Shown here piece by piece: positions 1 to 8,209 of a stretch of 36,681 bases of DNA. The notes under the pieces were generated by a model. The model was not told the DNA's origin and ran no database searches. It was given only the letters and a program-made list of their open reading frames with translations. The DNA lies in NCBI GenBank assembly GCA_003136185.1, contig PLDN01000026.1:34592-71272 (forward strand), in the 5' to 3' direction. Position 1 is the first letter of the stretch. Each line of letters starts with the position of its first letter. This DNA comes from Acidimicrobiaceae bacterium. GTDB lineage: Bacteria > Actinomycetota > Acidimicrobiia > Acidimicrobiales > Bog-793. The position numbers and the translations under genes are program-made.

Positions 1-72
1 GACGCCGACCTGGAAGCCGCCGTTCGGGAGGCGATGTGGGAGCCGGCCTACCGCCCGATCAAGGCGCTCTGA
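1..72 (+). CDS. C-terminal end of a probable malic enzyme (partial)
   Basis: Only the last 23 codons and a TGA stop at 70-72 are in the window; the gene starts upstream. The visible residues include the stretch [14 protein letters not shown], which resembles the C-terminus of actinobacterial NAD(P)-dependent malic enzymes (oxidative decarboxylation of malate to pyruvate), where a MW-P-Y-P motif is common. This is a recollection of the family and rests on very few residues. The gene is convergent with the alpha-glucan phosphorylase and their 3' ends overlap by 14 bp. Confidence 0.45.
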   Translation, partial: DADLEAAVREAMWEPAYRPIKAL

Positions 73-1702
73 GTCCGTAGGCCGCCCGCGCGTACTCGCG
101 GGCCATCCGCTCGGTCGTGAAGAACGAGCCGTTGAGGGAGATCGCGTGCCGCCGAATCTCGGTGAATCTCGCCTCGCTCGCGTAAAAGGCCGGCAGCACC
201 GTCCTCTCGAGCGCTTCGTAGAGGTCCGCGGCGTCGTCGCCGTCCTCGAGGCCACCGATCGCCCAACCGGTGACTCCCTCGATGCACCCCTCGATCCACC
301 AGCCGTCGAGCGTGGACAGGCTCGGTACGCCGTTCAGCGCCGCCTTCATCCCGCTCGTGCCGGAGGCTTCGTTCGGCTTGATCGGCGTGTTCAGCCAGAT
401 GTCAGTGCCCGCGACCAAAAGCGCCGCCAGCCGGAGGTCATACCCAGGGAGGAACACAACCTCGAGCGCCCCTGAGACCTGCTCGCTCACCTTCACGACT
501 CGCTCGATCAGGGCCTTTCCGTCGATGTCGTGTGGATGCGCCTTACCGCTGAACAGCACCTGGATGGGCCCGGCGGACTCGGCGATCGACTTCAAGCGCT
601 CGAGGTCCGAGAAAAGCAAGGTCGTCTGTTTGTACGGCGTCGCCCGGCGCGCGAGGCCGATCGTGAGGGCGCGTGGATCGAGACGGATTCCGGTCCGGTC
701 GACCACTTGGTCGAGGAGGCGGCGTCGCTCCTCGCGATGAGCCTCGGCCAGCTCGTCGAGAGGGAGGGTGCTGGCGTACCGGACCATGGCATTGTCGCTG
801 CGCCAGCCGGCGAAATAGCGGTCGAACAGCTCGGCGATGGACGGCCCGGCCCAGCTGGCGGCATGGATGCCGTTCGTCACCGACGAGACCGCCACTCCCG
901 GGAACATCTCACGGGTGACCTCGGCGTGGCGGACCGACACGCCGTTCACGTAGCCCGAGCCGGCGATGCCGAGCTCGGTCATGTTGAGCTCCTTCGTCTC
1001 GAGGCAGCCGAGGCCTTCGAGCTGCGAGGTCCTGCTCGGCCCGAGAACCTGTGCGACGACCGCCCGAGAGAAACGATCATGGCCCGCCGCCACAGGCGTA
1101 TGCGTCGTGAAAACGCACCTCGAACGGACCATCTCGGGCGCCTCTTCCTCGAGTAGGCGCAGGATGAGGAGGGCCGAGTGGCCCTCGTTCATATGGAAGA
1201 CGCTCGGCACATGGCCAAGGCGGCGCAACATCTCGACACCGCCGAGCCCGAGAACGGCCTCTTGGCGCAGCCGGTGGGAACTGTCGCCCGAGTAGAGCTG
1301 ATAGGTCAGCTCGCGCGCGGCGGCGTCGTTCGCGGGAACGTCGGTGTCGAGGAAGTAGACCGGCACGACCCCGCCCGTGACGCCGGTGAGGTTGAGCCGC
1401 CAGCCACCGACGTGAACGGTGCGGCCGTCGATATCGACCTCGACGGTTTCCTCGAGGCGGTAGAGGGCGTCCTCAGGGTCCCAATCGACCGGCTCCTCGT
1501 GCTGCGTGCCGTCCTCGCCCACGCTCTGGGAGAAATAGCCTCCGCGGTAGAGCAAGGTGACCGCCGCCACCGGCATTCCGAGGTCTGCCGCAGATCGCAG
1601 GTAGTCGCCGGCCAGCACCCCGAGGCCGCCGCTGAAAGTCGGAAGCGAGTCCTCGAGCGCCACCTCCATAGTGAAGTAGGCCACCTCGGTTGTGGCGCTC
1701 AT
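59..1702 (-). CDS. glgP: Alpha-glucan phosphorylase, short form
   Basis: Pyridoxal-phosphate enzyme that releases glucose 1-phosphate from the non-reducing ends of glycogen or maltodextrin in the cytoplasm. The 547-residue product has [10 protein letters not shown] near residues 24-32, [10 protein letters not shown] near 170-179, TNGIHAASW near 276-284, and the PLP-lysine segment [14 protein letters not shown] near 445-458 (Lys453 is the expected Schiff-base lysine). It is much shorter than the roughly 800-residue plant/animal type and matches the compact actinobacterial/Thermus-like group. The open frame extends to 1843, but I chose the ATG at 1702 because [10 protein letters not shown] fits the family start and forms an ATGA overlap with the stop of the DUF2237 gene upstream, suggesting translational coupling. 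No strong Shine-Dalgarno is seen. Confidence 0.93.
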   Translation of the reverse strand: MSATTEVAYFTMEVALEDSLPTFSGGLGVLAGDYLRSAADLGMPVAAVTLLYRGGYFSQSVGEDGTQHEEPVDWDPEDALYRLEETVEVDIDGRTVHVGGWRLNLTGVTGGVVPVYFLDTDVPANDAAARELTYQLYSGDSSHRLRQEAVLGLGGVEMLRRLGHVPSVFHMNEGHSALLILRLLEEEAPEMVRSRCVFTTHTPVAAGHDRFSRAVVAQVLGPSRTSQLEGLGCLETKELNMTELGIAGSGYVNGVSVRHAEVTREMFPGVAVSSVTNGIHAASWAGPSIAELFDRYFAGWRSDNAMVRYASTLPLDELAEAHREERRRLLDQVVDRTGIRLDPRALTIGLARRATPYKQTTLLFSDLERLKSIAESAGPIQVLFSGKAHPHDIDGKALIERVVKVSEQVSGALEVVFLPGYDLRLAALLVAGTDIWLNTPIKPNEASGTSGMKAALNGVPSLSTLDGWWIEGCIEGVTGWAIGGLEDGDDAADLYEALERTVLPAFYASEARFTEIRRHAISLNGSFFTTERMAREYARAAYGLRAP

Positions 1703-2067
1703 GACGAAGGATTCACCGCGAAGCGACGCAACTCGGCAAGCGTCACCCACTCGAGCGTTGCGCGGTGAGTCGACTCGAGCACGACGGGCGGGGCCATACC
1801 GGCGTCGAGTGCCTCCTTCCAACGCGAGGCGCACAGGCACCATGACTGGCCCGGGAGGACGCCGGCAAAGCCGTATTCCGGGTGAGGCGTCGACAGATCG
1901 TTCCCGACGCGAGCGGAAAACTCGAGAAACTCAGCCGTGACCTGCACACATACCGTGTGCACTCCCGCATCCTCAGCTCCGGTATCGCAGCAGCCGTTCC
2001 GGTAGAAGCCGGTCAGAGGGTCCATGCTGCAGGGCTGAAGCTCTCCACCCAGCACGTTTGTCGCCAT
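1699..2067 (-). CDS. DUF2237 family protein
   Basis: A 122-residue protein of the DUF2237 family, whose function is not known. The family hallmarks are all visible: NVLGGELQPCS, DPLTGFYRNGCCDTG, GNDLSTPHPEYGFAG, LPGQSWCLCASRWKEA and the closing APPVVLESTH. Several conserved cysteines (CC near residues 25-26 and CLC near 77-79) suggest metal binding or redox chemistry, but this is inference. The gene overlaps the start of glgP by 4 nt, so the two are probably co-transcribed. Its ATG at 2067 is divergent from the MFS exporter, only 57 bp away. Confidence 0.88.
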   Translation of the reverse strand: MATNVLGGELQPCSMDPLTGFYRNGCCDTGAEDAGVHTVCVQVTAEFLEFSARVGNDLSTPHPEYGFAGVLPGQSWCLCASRWKEALDAGMAPPVVLESTHRATLEWVTLAELRRFAVNPSS

Positions 2068-2102
2068 CTCGACAGTTCACCACGAATGTGGCAACCAGTC
2101 AG

Positions 2103-2126
2103 ATTTGTACGTACAATCGTACAAAT
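2103..2126 (+). promoter_or_regulatory. Inverted-repeat operator with embedded -10 box at the MFS start
   Basis: ATTTGTACG (2103-2111) and CGTACAAAT (2118-2126) form a perfect 9-bp inverted repeat with a 6-nt spacer; inside it TTGTACGTACAA (2105-2116) is a perfect palindrome. Most of the spacer is TACAAT (2112-2117), a near-consensus -10 hexamer, and 7-8 nt downstream is the A of the ATG at 2125. A weak -35 (TGGCAA, 2089-2094) has the right spacing. The repeat looks like a TetR-type operator, but no regulator gene is adjacent. Dyad and hexamer are seen directly; binding and leaderless transcription are inferred. Confidence 0.65.
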
Positions 2127-3618
2127 GGCTGTGATCTGTGAGGGGCGCCGAGGCACCTCCCGTCGATTGCTCAGACGCCTGCTGCAGGAGCCACGCAGGT
2201 CAGATACGGTGCGCGGGTACCGCCACGCCCACTGGCTGGCGGTCCTCGCCGTCTGCCTCGGCGCGTTCATGGGCCAGCTCGACGCGAGCATCGTCAACCT
2301 GGCGTACCGGCCGATCGAAGTCAGCTTTCACACCTCGCTTGCAGGCGCGACATGGGTCGGCCTCGTCTACCTGCTGGTGGTCGTCTCCCTCGTCACACCC
2401 ATCGGCAAGCTGGCGGACGTCTTCGGGCGCAAGCTGATCTACCTCTACGGCTTTGGCATCTTCGTGATCGGCTCGGGCCTGTGCGGGATAGCTCCGGACT
2501 TGAAGCTGTTGATCGGCTTCAGGGTCCTGCAAGGGGCCGGCGCCGCCATGATGCAGGCAAACTCGGTGGCGATCATCGCCTTAGTCATGCCAAAAGACCA
2601 GCTCGGGCGAGGTATAGGCATCCAGGGTGCCGCCCAGGCACTCGGCCTCGGGCTCGGCCCCACGATCGGCGGCATCCTCGTCGCCACGGGTGGGTGGCAC
2701 CTCGTGTTCTGGGTGAACGTTCCGGTCGGCATCGTCGGGATCGTGCTCGGTCGTCACCTCATCCCCCGCAGCCGGGATCTCGCCGCGCGGGCGCCCTTCG
2801 ACTGGCCCGGCGCCGTGCTTCTCCCGCCAGCCGCTGGACTGCTACTTGCTGCGATCTCGCTCGGTGGGGGGCTCGGATGGGGATCTCCGACCGTCATCGC
2901 CATGCTCGTCGGAGCGATCGCGCTCGGTGGCGGGTTCGTCGCTCGGGAGAACCACGCTCGCTTCCCGATGTTGCACTTGAGCTTGTTCGCGAGGCGGGGT
3001 TTCTCTGCCGGGATCGCAAGCGGCCTGCTGTCCTACCTGCTGTTGTTCGGCACGCTGTTCGTCATCCCTCTTTATCTCGTCACGGGGCTGCAGATGAGCC
3101 CGATCGACGCGGGCCTCGAGCTCACGGTCATGCCCATCGTGCTCGGTCTCCTGGCGCCGGTCTCGGGCCATTTAGCGGACCGGCTCGGGCCTCGGCCGCT
3201 CACCGTCGGCGGCATGGTGCTGACCTCGTGCGCACTCGTCTTGCTCGCGTTCAGCGGGAGCGACGAAGTGCTCCGTCTCGGTGCCCTCGCCCTCGTCGGC
3301 GCAGGAATGGGTCTGTTCACGCCCGCCAACAATGCCGCCGTGATGGGCGGGGTCGCCCGGACCGAGACCGGCCTCGCGAGCGGCGTGCTCAACATGACCC
3401 GTGGGCTCGGCACTGCGCTCGGGCTTGCCGTCACCACCCTCGTATTCGAGGCGTTTTCGGGGTCAACTGTGAGTGGTCAAGGCAACGCCGCGATGGGCTT
3501 TCGGGGTGCCGTGATCGCGCTCGCGGTCGTGGCAGGGCTCGCCGCGAGCGTGGCAGCCCTACGAGGGCCGTCCCCACTTAGGCACGATCCAGAGGCCGCC
3601 GCGGCTGCGATCGCCTAG
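2125..3618 (+). CDS. MFS exporter, DHA2 (EmrB/QacA) drug-proton antiporter type
   Basis: A 497-residue inner-membrane transporter with about 14 hydrophobic helices, predicted to expel drugs or metabolites in exchange for protons. Family marks are the cytoplasmic loop motif GKLADVFGRK after the second helix, the helix-5 region GAAQALGLGLGPTIGG (antiporter motif C) and WHLVFWVNVPVGI, typical of DHA2 proteins. The open frame extends back to 1882, but that part is antisense to the DUF2237 gene. I placed the start at ATG 2125 because it follows a TACAAT -10 box by 8 nt; there is no Shine-Dalgarno. GTG codons at 2131 and 2209 are alternatives. The inverted repeat over the start suggests repression by a TetR-like factor. 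Convergent with the SPFH gene, 14 bp apart. Confidence 0.9.
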   Translation: MAVICEGRRGTSRRLLRRLLQEPRRSDTVRGYRHAHWLAVLAVCLGAFMGQLDASIVNLAYRPIEVSFHTSLAGATWVGLVYLLVVVSLVTPIGKLADVFGRKLIYLYGFGIFVIGSGLCGIAPDLKLLIGFRVLQGAGAAMMQANSVAIIALVMPKDQLGRGIGIQGAAQALGLGLGPTIGGILVATGGWHLVFWVNVPVGIVGIVLGRHLIPRSRDLAARAPFDWPGAVLLPPAAGLLLAAISLGGGLGWGSPTVIAMLVGAIALGGGFVARENHARFPMLHLSLFARRGFSAGIASGLLSYLLLFGTLFVIPLYLVTGLQMSPIDAGLELTVMPIVLGLLAPVSGHLADRLGPRPLTVGGMVLTSCALVLLAFSGSDEVLRLGALALVGAGMGLFTPANNAAVMGGVARTETGLASGVLNMTRGLGTALGLAVTTLVFEAFSGSTVSGQGNAAMGFRGAVIALAVVAGLAASVAALRGPSPLRHDPEAAAAAIA

Positions 3619-3632
3619 TGGCAGGCGACGGT

Positions 3633-4619
3633 TCAGCTTGCCGGATCGCTGCCGTTGGCCGTCGGAGCGTCGAGCTCTGCGGGCACCGTCGCGACGGCCG
3701 GCGCGGGCGCGGGCGCGCGCCCGCCCTGTTGGGCCTGGGCCGCAACCAGCCCTCTGATGCCCTGGACGATGCTGCCGACTTCCATCGGGATGACGAACTT
3801 CGTCGACGGTGACATGCCGATCTGGCGGAGCGTGTCGAGGTACTGGAGCGCGAGGGTGTTCTCGTCGAGGGTCTTTGCCACTTCGAAGATCGTCCCGAGA
3901 GCACTCGAATAACCCTGCGCCCTCAAAAGCGCGGCTTGGCGCTCTCCATCGGCAGCGAGCACGTTCGCCTGCTTTTGTCCTTCTGCGGCGAGGACGGCAG
4001 CCTGCTGTTGTCCTTCTGCCTGCAAGATCGCAGCCGACTTCGAGCCCTCCGCCTCGGTCACCTGCGCTCGGCGGGTGCGCTCGGCCGACATCTGGCGGGT
4101 CATCGCCTCCTGCACGCCGGGCGGCGGGTTGACCTCGCGGACCTCGACGTTCGTGACCTTCACGCCCCATCGCTCAGTCACTTCGTCCAAGCGGACACGA
4201 AGGGCGGCGTTGGTGGCCTCTCGTTTCGACAGGACGTCGTCGAGCGGCATGTCGCCGACGACCGAGCGGAGCGTGGTGGCGGCCACGTTGAGGGCAGCTC
4301 CGGCGAAGTTGCCGACCGCGAGCACGGACATCGAAGGGTCAACGACTTTGTAGAACACGATGAAGTCGATCGAGATCGGTGCGTTGTCCTTCGTGATCGC
4401 CGTCTGGTGCGGGACCTCGAGGTACTGCTCACGAAGGTCGACGAGCGTGGTCCGGTCCGTGGCCGGGTTGAGGAAGACGATGCCCGGTCCTCTCGTGCCG
4501 ATCGCCCTGCCGAGGCGGAACAGCACCAGTCTCTGATACTCGCGGGCGATCTTGACTGACTTGGATGCCAGGAGCAGCGCCACTAGCGCTACTACGGCGA
4601 TGACGATCCCGATGATCAC
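3633..4619 (-). CDS. SPFH/Band 7 (slipin, stomatin-like) membrane protein
   Basis: A 328-residue membrane-anchored scaffold protein. Residues about 2-20 form a single N-terminal membrane segment; a Band 7 domain follows (about 22-190), with YQRLVLFRLGR and PGIVFLNPATD near its start, as in bacterial slipins. An Ala/Glu/Gln-rich helical region (about 185-240) contains the repeated QxxAxxLAAEGQKQA pattern typical of SPFH oligomerisation; the tail is Pro/Ala-rich. SPFH proteins form large membrane rings or microdomains. The start is GTG 4619, overlapping the NfeD stop as GTGA, with GAGGGAG as a Shine-Dalgarno. NfeD-SPFH pairing is a conserved arrangement. It is the last gene of the cox-like run. 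Confidence 0.92.
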   Translation of the reverse strand: MIIGIVIAVVALVALLLASKSVKIAREYQRLVLFRLGRAIGTRGPGIVFLNPATDRTTLVDLREQYLEVPHQTAITKDNAPISIDFIVFYKVVDPSMSVLAVGNFAGAALNVAATTLRSVVGDMPLDDVLSKREATNAALRVRLDEVTERWGVKVTNVEVREVNPPPGVQEAMTRQMSAERTRRAQVTEAEGSKSAAILQAEGQQQAAVLAAEGQKQANVLAADGERQAALLRAQGYSSALGTIFEVAKTLDENTLALQYLDTLRQIGMSPSTKFVIPMEVGSIVQGIRGLVAAQAQQGGRAPAPAPAVATVPAELDAPTANGSDPAS

Positions 4620-5107
4620 GATGTAGCTCCCTCATCTTTGTTAATGGGCGGCATGAGCGCCGGATTGTCCTCTCCCCACACTTCGAGCCGGACACCGTTG
4701 GCGTTGATGACCTGGACCTGTCCCCCGGCACGGATCGGCCCATTCAACGAGACGGCGCTCCACTCTTCGCCCCCGACCCTGACGATGCCTTCGGGGTCGA
4801 TGGCACCGATCGCGCAGCCCATGGCGCCTTCCACCGACGGCGGTGGCAGATCGTGATCGGCAACGGCGTCGGGTGTGCGCAATACCTTCACCGCCGCGAA
4901 GCCCATCACTGTGGTGATCGTCACATCCGCCCCGAGCAGCACGTAGAGCAGTGGTCTCGAATCCCCAAGAAACGCCATGGTGAGCAGCCACACCGCAGCG
5001 ATCACTCCCGCAACGGTGGCAAAGACGTGGGCATGGGGACCGACGTGGAACCCAGCCAGAACGCTGAGCACGACGATGCCGAGAAGAATCCCTGCCACTA
5101 TCCACAT
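4616..5107 (-). CDS. nfeD: NfeD-family membrane protein
   Basis: A 163-residue short-form NfeD protein. About three membrane helices (residues 1-80) precede a soluble C-terminal domain (about 90-155) with the OB-fold pattern of NfeD: GCAIGAIDPEGIVRVGGEEW, then QVINANGVRLEVW. NfeD proteins partner SPFH proteins in membrane complexes; the long form carries a ClpP-like protease domain, which is absent here. The start ATG 5107 has a good Shine-Dalgarno (AAGGAG) 6 nt upstream. It overlaps the SPFH gene by 4 nt and lies 62 bp after the VWA gene, so it probably belongs to the same transcript. Confidence 0.87.
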   Translation of the reverse strand: MWIVAGILLGIVVLSVLAGFHVGPHAHVFATVAGVIAAVWLLTMAFLGDSRPLLYVLLGADVTITTVMGFAAVKVLRTPDAVADHDLPPPSVEGAMGCAIGAIDPEGIVRVGGEEWSAVSLNGPIRAGGQVQVINANGVRLEVWGEDNPALMPPINKDEGATS

Positions 5108-5169
5108 GGCGTCTCCTTTCCGCGGTGCGCTCTAACGAGATCGTAGTGCGGTTCGCCACGCTCAATGCC

Positions 5170-6336
5170 TCAGCGTGGCGAGCCGGAGACAACACCGGCG
5201 AGCTCCTCGAGGGACGCTATCGAATGGCCGTCGACGAACTGGTCGACGAAAGGCAGCGCGGCGGCCATGCCGCGAGCTATCGGCTCGTATCCAGGCGACG
5301 CGCGGAGCGGGTTGACCCATACGACCCTGTGGGCGACACGACCGAGACGGCGCATCTCGTCTGCGAGCTCGTCCGGATCACCCCGGTCCCACCCATCCGA
5401 GAGGATCACGATGGTGGCACCTCTGGCCATGCCTCTACTGCCCCACCGGTCGTTGAACGACCTGATTCCCGCGCCGAGGCGTGTGCCGCCGTACCAGTCG
5501 TCGACGAGTCGGCTCGCGTCAGCGAGCGCCGCGTCGGGGTCGCGGGAGGACAGAGGGCGAGTGATCCGGGTGACGCGGGTGCCGAGGACGAGGACCTCGA
5601 CACCACCGGACGGGCGCGAGACGAGGCAAGCGTGGGCAAAACGCAAGAATGCCCTCGCGTACGGCTCCATCGAGCCCGAGATGTCGATGAGGAAGACGAG
5701 CCTGCGCGGGCGGGTCGAAGACGTGCGCCAAGCCCTGCGCAATGCTTCACCGTCCGAGCCGAGTGCTGCTCGGACGGTGCGGGGTAGGTCGAGCGAAGAG
5801 CCTCGCGGCGCCTCGTGGAGCCGACGAGACCGGCGGCTCTCGGGCTGGGATCGCAGCGTCGCGATCAGCCTGCGCGCTTCGGCCCACTCGTCTTCGCTAT
5901 AACGGGCGAAGTCCTGCCGGCGAAGCACTTCCTGCGCGCTGTAGCGAAGCGTGATCGTCGGTTCTTCAGGTGCGCGCTCTTCGGCCTCAGCGAGGGGGCT
6001 CTCGTCGTCCTCACCTCCAGAATCGATCTCGAGTGCGACGCTAGGCGGGGCGCTCGGGAACTCTCGCTCTGCGTGCTGGTCGAAGAACTCCGCGAAGAGC
6101 CGATCGTAGATCTCGCGGTCTTCGGGCCGCCTGATCAGGGTCGACCGCCCGGCCCAGTACACCTGCTCCCGATCGTCCAGCCCGACTGCTCCGAGTGCTT
6201 GCGCGAACAGGACGACGGAGCCGGGTGGGACATCAACGCCGGCTCGGCGGAGCAAAGCTGCGAAGGCTACGACGAACCGCGCTCCGGCTTGGTCAGCCAC
6301 TTCTGAGGACGGCTGCGGCCCATTGCCGTCAGCCAC
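5170..6336 (-). CDS. coxE: CoxE-like von Willebrand factor A domain protein
   Basis: A 388-residue cytoplasmic protein of the CoxE/VWA_CoxE family. The N-terminal third (about 18-90) is the helical domain preceding VWA; an acidic linker (about 105-125) follows; the VWA domain starts near 210 with the MIDAS motif D218-I-S220-G-S222, with further parts at VLGTRVTRIT and LSDGWDRGD. CoxE works with the MoxR ATPase CoxD in maturing the Cu/Mo cofactor of CO dehydrogenase; other MoxR/VWA pairs act as metal-insertion chaperones. It overlaps the moxR stop by 8 nt. A 28-bp duplication gives two possible GTG starts (6336 and 6300); 6336 keeps the overlap with moxR and is used here. Confidence 0.88.
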   Translation of the reverse strand: MADGNGPQPSSEVADQAGARFVVAFAALLRRAGVDVPPGSVVLFAQALGAVGLDDREQVYWAGRSTLIRRPEDREIYDRLFAEFFDQHAEREFPSAPPSVALEIDSGGEDDESPLAEAEERAPEEPTITLRYSAQEVLRRQDFARYSEDEWAEARRLIATLRSQPESRRSRRLHEAPRGSSLDLPRTVRAALGSDGEALRRAWRTSSTRPRRLVFLIDISGSMEPYARAFLRFAHACLVSRPSGGVEVLVLGTRVTRITRPLSSRDPDAALADASRLVDDWYGGTRLGAGIRSFNDRWGSRGMARGATIVILSDGWDRGDPDELADEMRRLGRVAHRVVWVNPLRASPGYEPIARGMAAALPFVDQFVDGHSIASLEELAGVVSGSPR

Positions 6337-6355
6337 TTCTGAGGACGGCTGCGGC
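6292..6355. repeat. 28-bp direct repeat at the moxR/coxE junction
   Basis: Positions 6292-6319 and 6328-6355 are identical over 28 bp, with a 36-bp period (12 codons) and an 8-bp spacer. The copy at 6328-6355 contains the moxR stop codon and the first GTG of coxE; the other copy repeats the GTG in frame. It therefore duplicates the start region without breaking either frame. It looks like a recent local duplication. Confidence 0.9.
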
Positions 6356-7312
6356 GACGATGTCGCTCAGTCCCGCCGCCCGGACACGGTGCTGATCCTC
6401 TTGGTACTTGAGCACGGCGCCGAGCGTCACGTCGACCACGTGTTCGTCGAGCTCCGCCTTGCCGAGAGCAGCTACTGCAGATGCCCAGTCGATCGTCTCG
6501 GCGACTCCCGGAGGCTTGTAGAGCCCGAGCTCCCGCAGCGCCGCCGCGGCAGCCGCAATCTGCCGGGCGAGGCGCCCGGCAGCCTGTGGGGCGCGGAGCG
6601 CCACGATCTCGATCTCTCGTTCGAACGACGGGTGCTCGACCCAGTGATACAGGCAGCGGCGCTTGAGCGCGTCGTGCACGTCTCGCGTGCGATTCGACGT
6701 GAGAACGACGATGGGGGGCTGCTCAGCCCGGACCGTGCCGAGCTCGGGCACCGTGACGGCGTATTCCGACAGGATCTCGAGCAAGAAGGCCTCGAATTCG
6801 TCGTCTGCACGGTCGATCTCGTCGACGAGCAGGACCGGCACCGGACCGAGAGTCGGCTCGAGGGCACGGAGCAGGGGGCGGCGGACGAGGAAGCGCTCGT
6901 CGTAGATCTCGTCCTCGGCCTGGCGCGCCGACTCGCCAGTCGCCTCAACGGCGCGCAGGTGCAAGAGCTGCCGGGCGTAGTCCCACTCGTAAGCCGCCTG
7001 GGCCAGGTTGATCCCCTCGTAGCACTGCAGCCGGAGCAACTCGCCTCCGGTCCAAGAGGAGAGAACCTTCGCGACCTCGGTCTTGCCTACGCCGGCGTCG
7101 CCCTCGAGGAACAGCGGCCGCTTCAGGGCGAGCGCGAGGAATATCGCCGTCGCGAGGCCTTCGTCCGCCAGGTAGCCATGAGACGCGAGCGCCTGTGCGA
7201 CGTCGTCGACCGAGGTTGGGGTGGTTGGCGCGGTTGCGGTCGGCGCTGTGGTTGCGGTCGCAGCCACAGCCGTCTCCGTCGTCGCATTGGTCGCCGTGTC
7301 GATCTCGCTCAC
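6329..7312 (-). CDS. moxR: MoxR-family AAA+ ATPase (CoxD-like)
   Basis: A 327-residue AAA+ ATPase of the MoxR group. After a Thr/Ala-rich, probably disordered N-terminus (residues 5-32) come the core motifs: Walker A GDAGVGKT (71-78), Walker B LLVDEID (161-167) and sensor 1 TSNRTRD (205-211). Within CO dehydrogenase-type clusters the equivalent CoxD cooperates with CoxE to insert or sulfurate the metal centre. The start is GTG 7312; no strong Shine-Dalgarno is visible and the first 35 residues are poorly conserved in type, so a later start cannot be excluded. It follows coxM-like after 66 bp, exactly where a large-subunit gene could be expected but is absent. Confidence 0.92.
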   Translation of the reverse strand: MSEIDTATNATTETAVAATATTAPTATAPTTPTSVDDVAQALASHGYLADEGLATAIFLALALKRPLFLEGDAGVGKTEVAKVLSSWTGGELLRLQCYEGINLAQAAYEWDYARQLLHLRAVEATGESARQAEDEIYDERFLVRRPLLRALEPTLGPVPVLLVDEIDRADDEFEAFLLEILSEYAVTVPELGTVRAEQPPIVVLTSNRTRDVHDALKRRCLYHWVEHPSFEREIEIVALRAPQAAGRLARQIAAAAAALRELGLYKPPGVAETIDWASAVAALGKAELDEHVVDVTLGAVLKYQEDQHRVRAAGLSDIVAAAVLRSG

Positions 7313-7378
7313 CCGCTCAGGTTAGGGCGCTTCAGGCACGCTGTCGCTGCCGGGCGCAGGCGCCGCTCGCACTCCCGC

Positions 7379-8209
7379 TCACGCCTTTTTCTGCGCGGCC
7401 TCCTCGAGAGCCCGTCCGACGAGCACCGTCGCGAGATGACGGCGATACTCCGGTGAGGCGTTCAAGTCGGCCGGCGGGTCGAGCCCGTCCGATGCGTGCT
7501 GAGCAGCTTCTGTGACCGAGGCGCCTTGACCGAGCGCCTGCTCGACGCCGATCGCGCGGACCGGCGTCGGCCCCATGTTGACGAGTCCGATGCGCGTCGA
7601 CCCGTTGCTGACAGCCGCGACACCCACGATCGCCCAGTCCTGCGCCCGGCGGTTGAACTTCTGGAACGACCACCCGGCTCCCGCAGCTGTGGGCACGATG
7701 ATCTCGACGAGCACCTCGTCTGACGCGAGCTCGGTCTCGAGGAAGCCCCGGAAGAAGTCAGCTGCCGCGATGTTCCGCTCACCCCGCGGCGAGGCGACGA
7801 CGAAGGACGCGTTGAGCGCCAGGCAGGCGGCTGGTAGGTCCGAGGCCGGGTCGCCATGGGCAATCGATCCGCCAATCGTCCCCCGGTGACGCACCTGTGG
7901 GTCGCCGATCTGGCCGGCAACGTGTGCCAGCAATGGCGCCTCGTGCAACGCTGCCTCGCTGCGGCTCAGGTCCGCGTGGCGGGTCAGGGAGCCGATGGCG
8001 AGATGGTCGCCCGACTGGCGCACATAGGACAGTTCTTGGATGCCGGCGATGTCAACAAGGAGCGACGGGCTCGCCAACCGAAGCTTCATGAGCGGAAGCA
8101 ACGAGTGTCCTCCCGCAAGCAGCTTGGCGTCTTCGCCCGCACCCGAAAGGAGCCCGATCGCCTCGTCCACCGAGGACGCCCGCTGGTAGTCGAACGATGC
8201 CGGGATCAT
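7379..8209 (-). CDS. coxM: Molybdenum hydroxylase FAD-binding (medium) subunit, CoxM-like
   Basis: A 276-residue flavoprotein subunit of the xanthine oxidase/CO dehydrogenase family. It has both FAD pyrophosphate-binding motifs, AGGHS (32-36) and TIGGS (111-115), with [11 protein letters not shown] between them as in CoxM, and a C-terminal CODH-type domain (about 175-270). It takes electrons from the 2Fe-2S subunit and passes them to a quinone or other acceptor. The start is ATG 8209, overlapping the coxS-like stop as ATGA; the open frame upstream of it is a shadow of coxS. The catalytic Mo-binding partner is missing from the cluster, so the substrate (CO, purine, nicotinate, aldehyde) cannot be told. 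Confidence 0.9.
   Translation of the reverse strand: MIPASFDYQRASSVDEAIGLLSGAGEDAKLLAGGHSLLPLMKLRLASPSLLVDIAGIQELSYVRQSGDHLAIGSLTRHADLSRSEAALHEAPLLAHVAGQIGDPQVRHRGTIGGSIAHGDPASDLPAACLALNASFVVASPRGERNIAAADFFRGFLETELASDEVLVEIIVPTAAGAGWSFQKFNRRAQDWAIVGVAAVSNGSTRIGLVNMGPTPVRAIGVEQALGQGASVTEAAQHASDGLDPPADLNASPEYRRHLATVLVGRALEEAAQKKA

Noticed and set aside
1882-2124. N-terminal extension of the MFS frame back to 1882
   Set aside because: It is antisense to the well-supported DUF2237 gene, has no family similarity, and a good promoter and start lie at 2112-2125.
2352-3581. 409-residue Arg/Pro-rich open frame inside the MFS gene
   Set aside because: Its composition is typical of an alternate frame in GC-rich coding DNA; the MFS frame has clear membrane helices and motifs.
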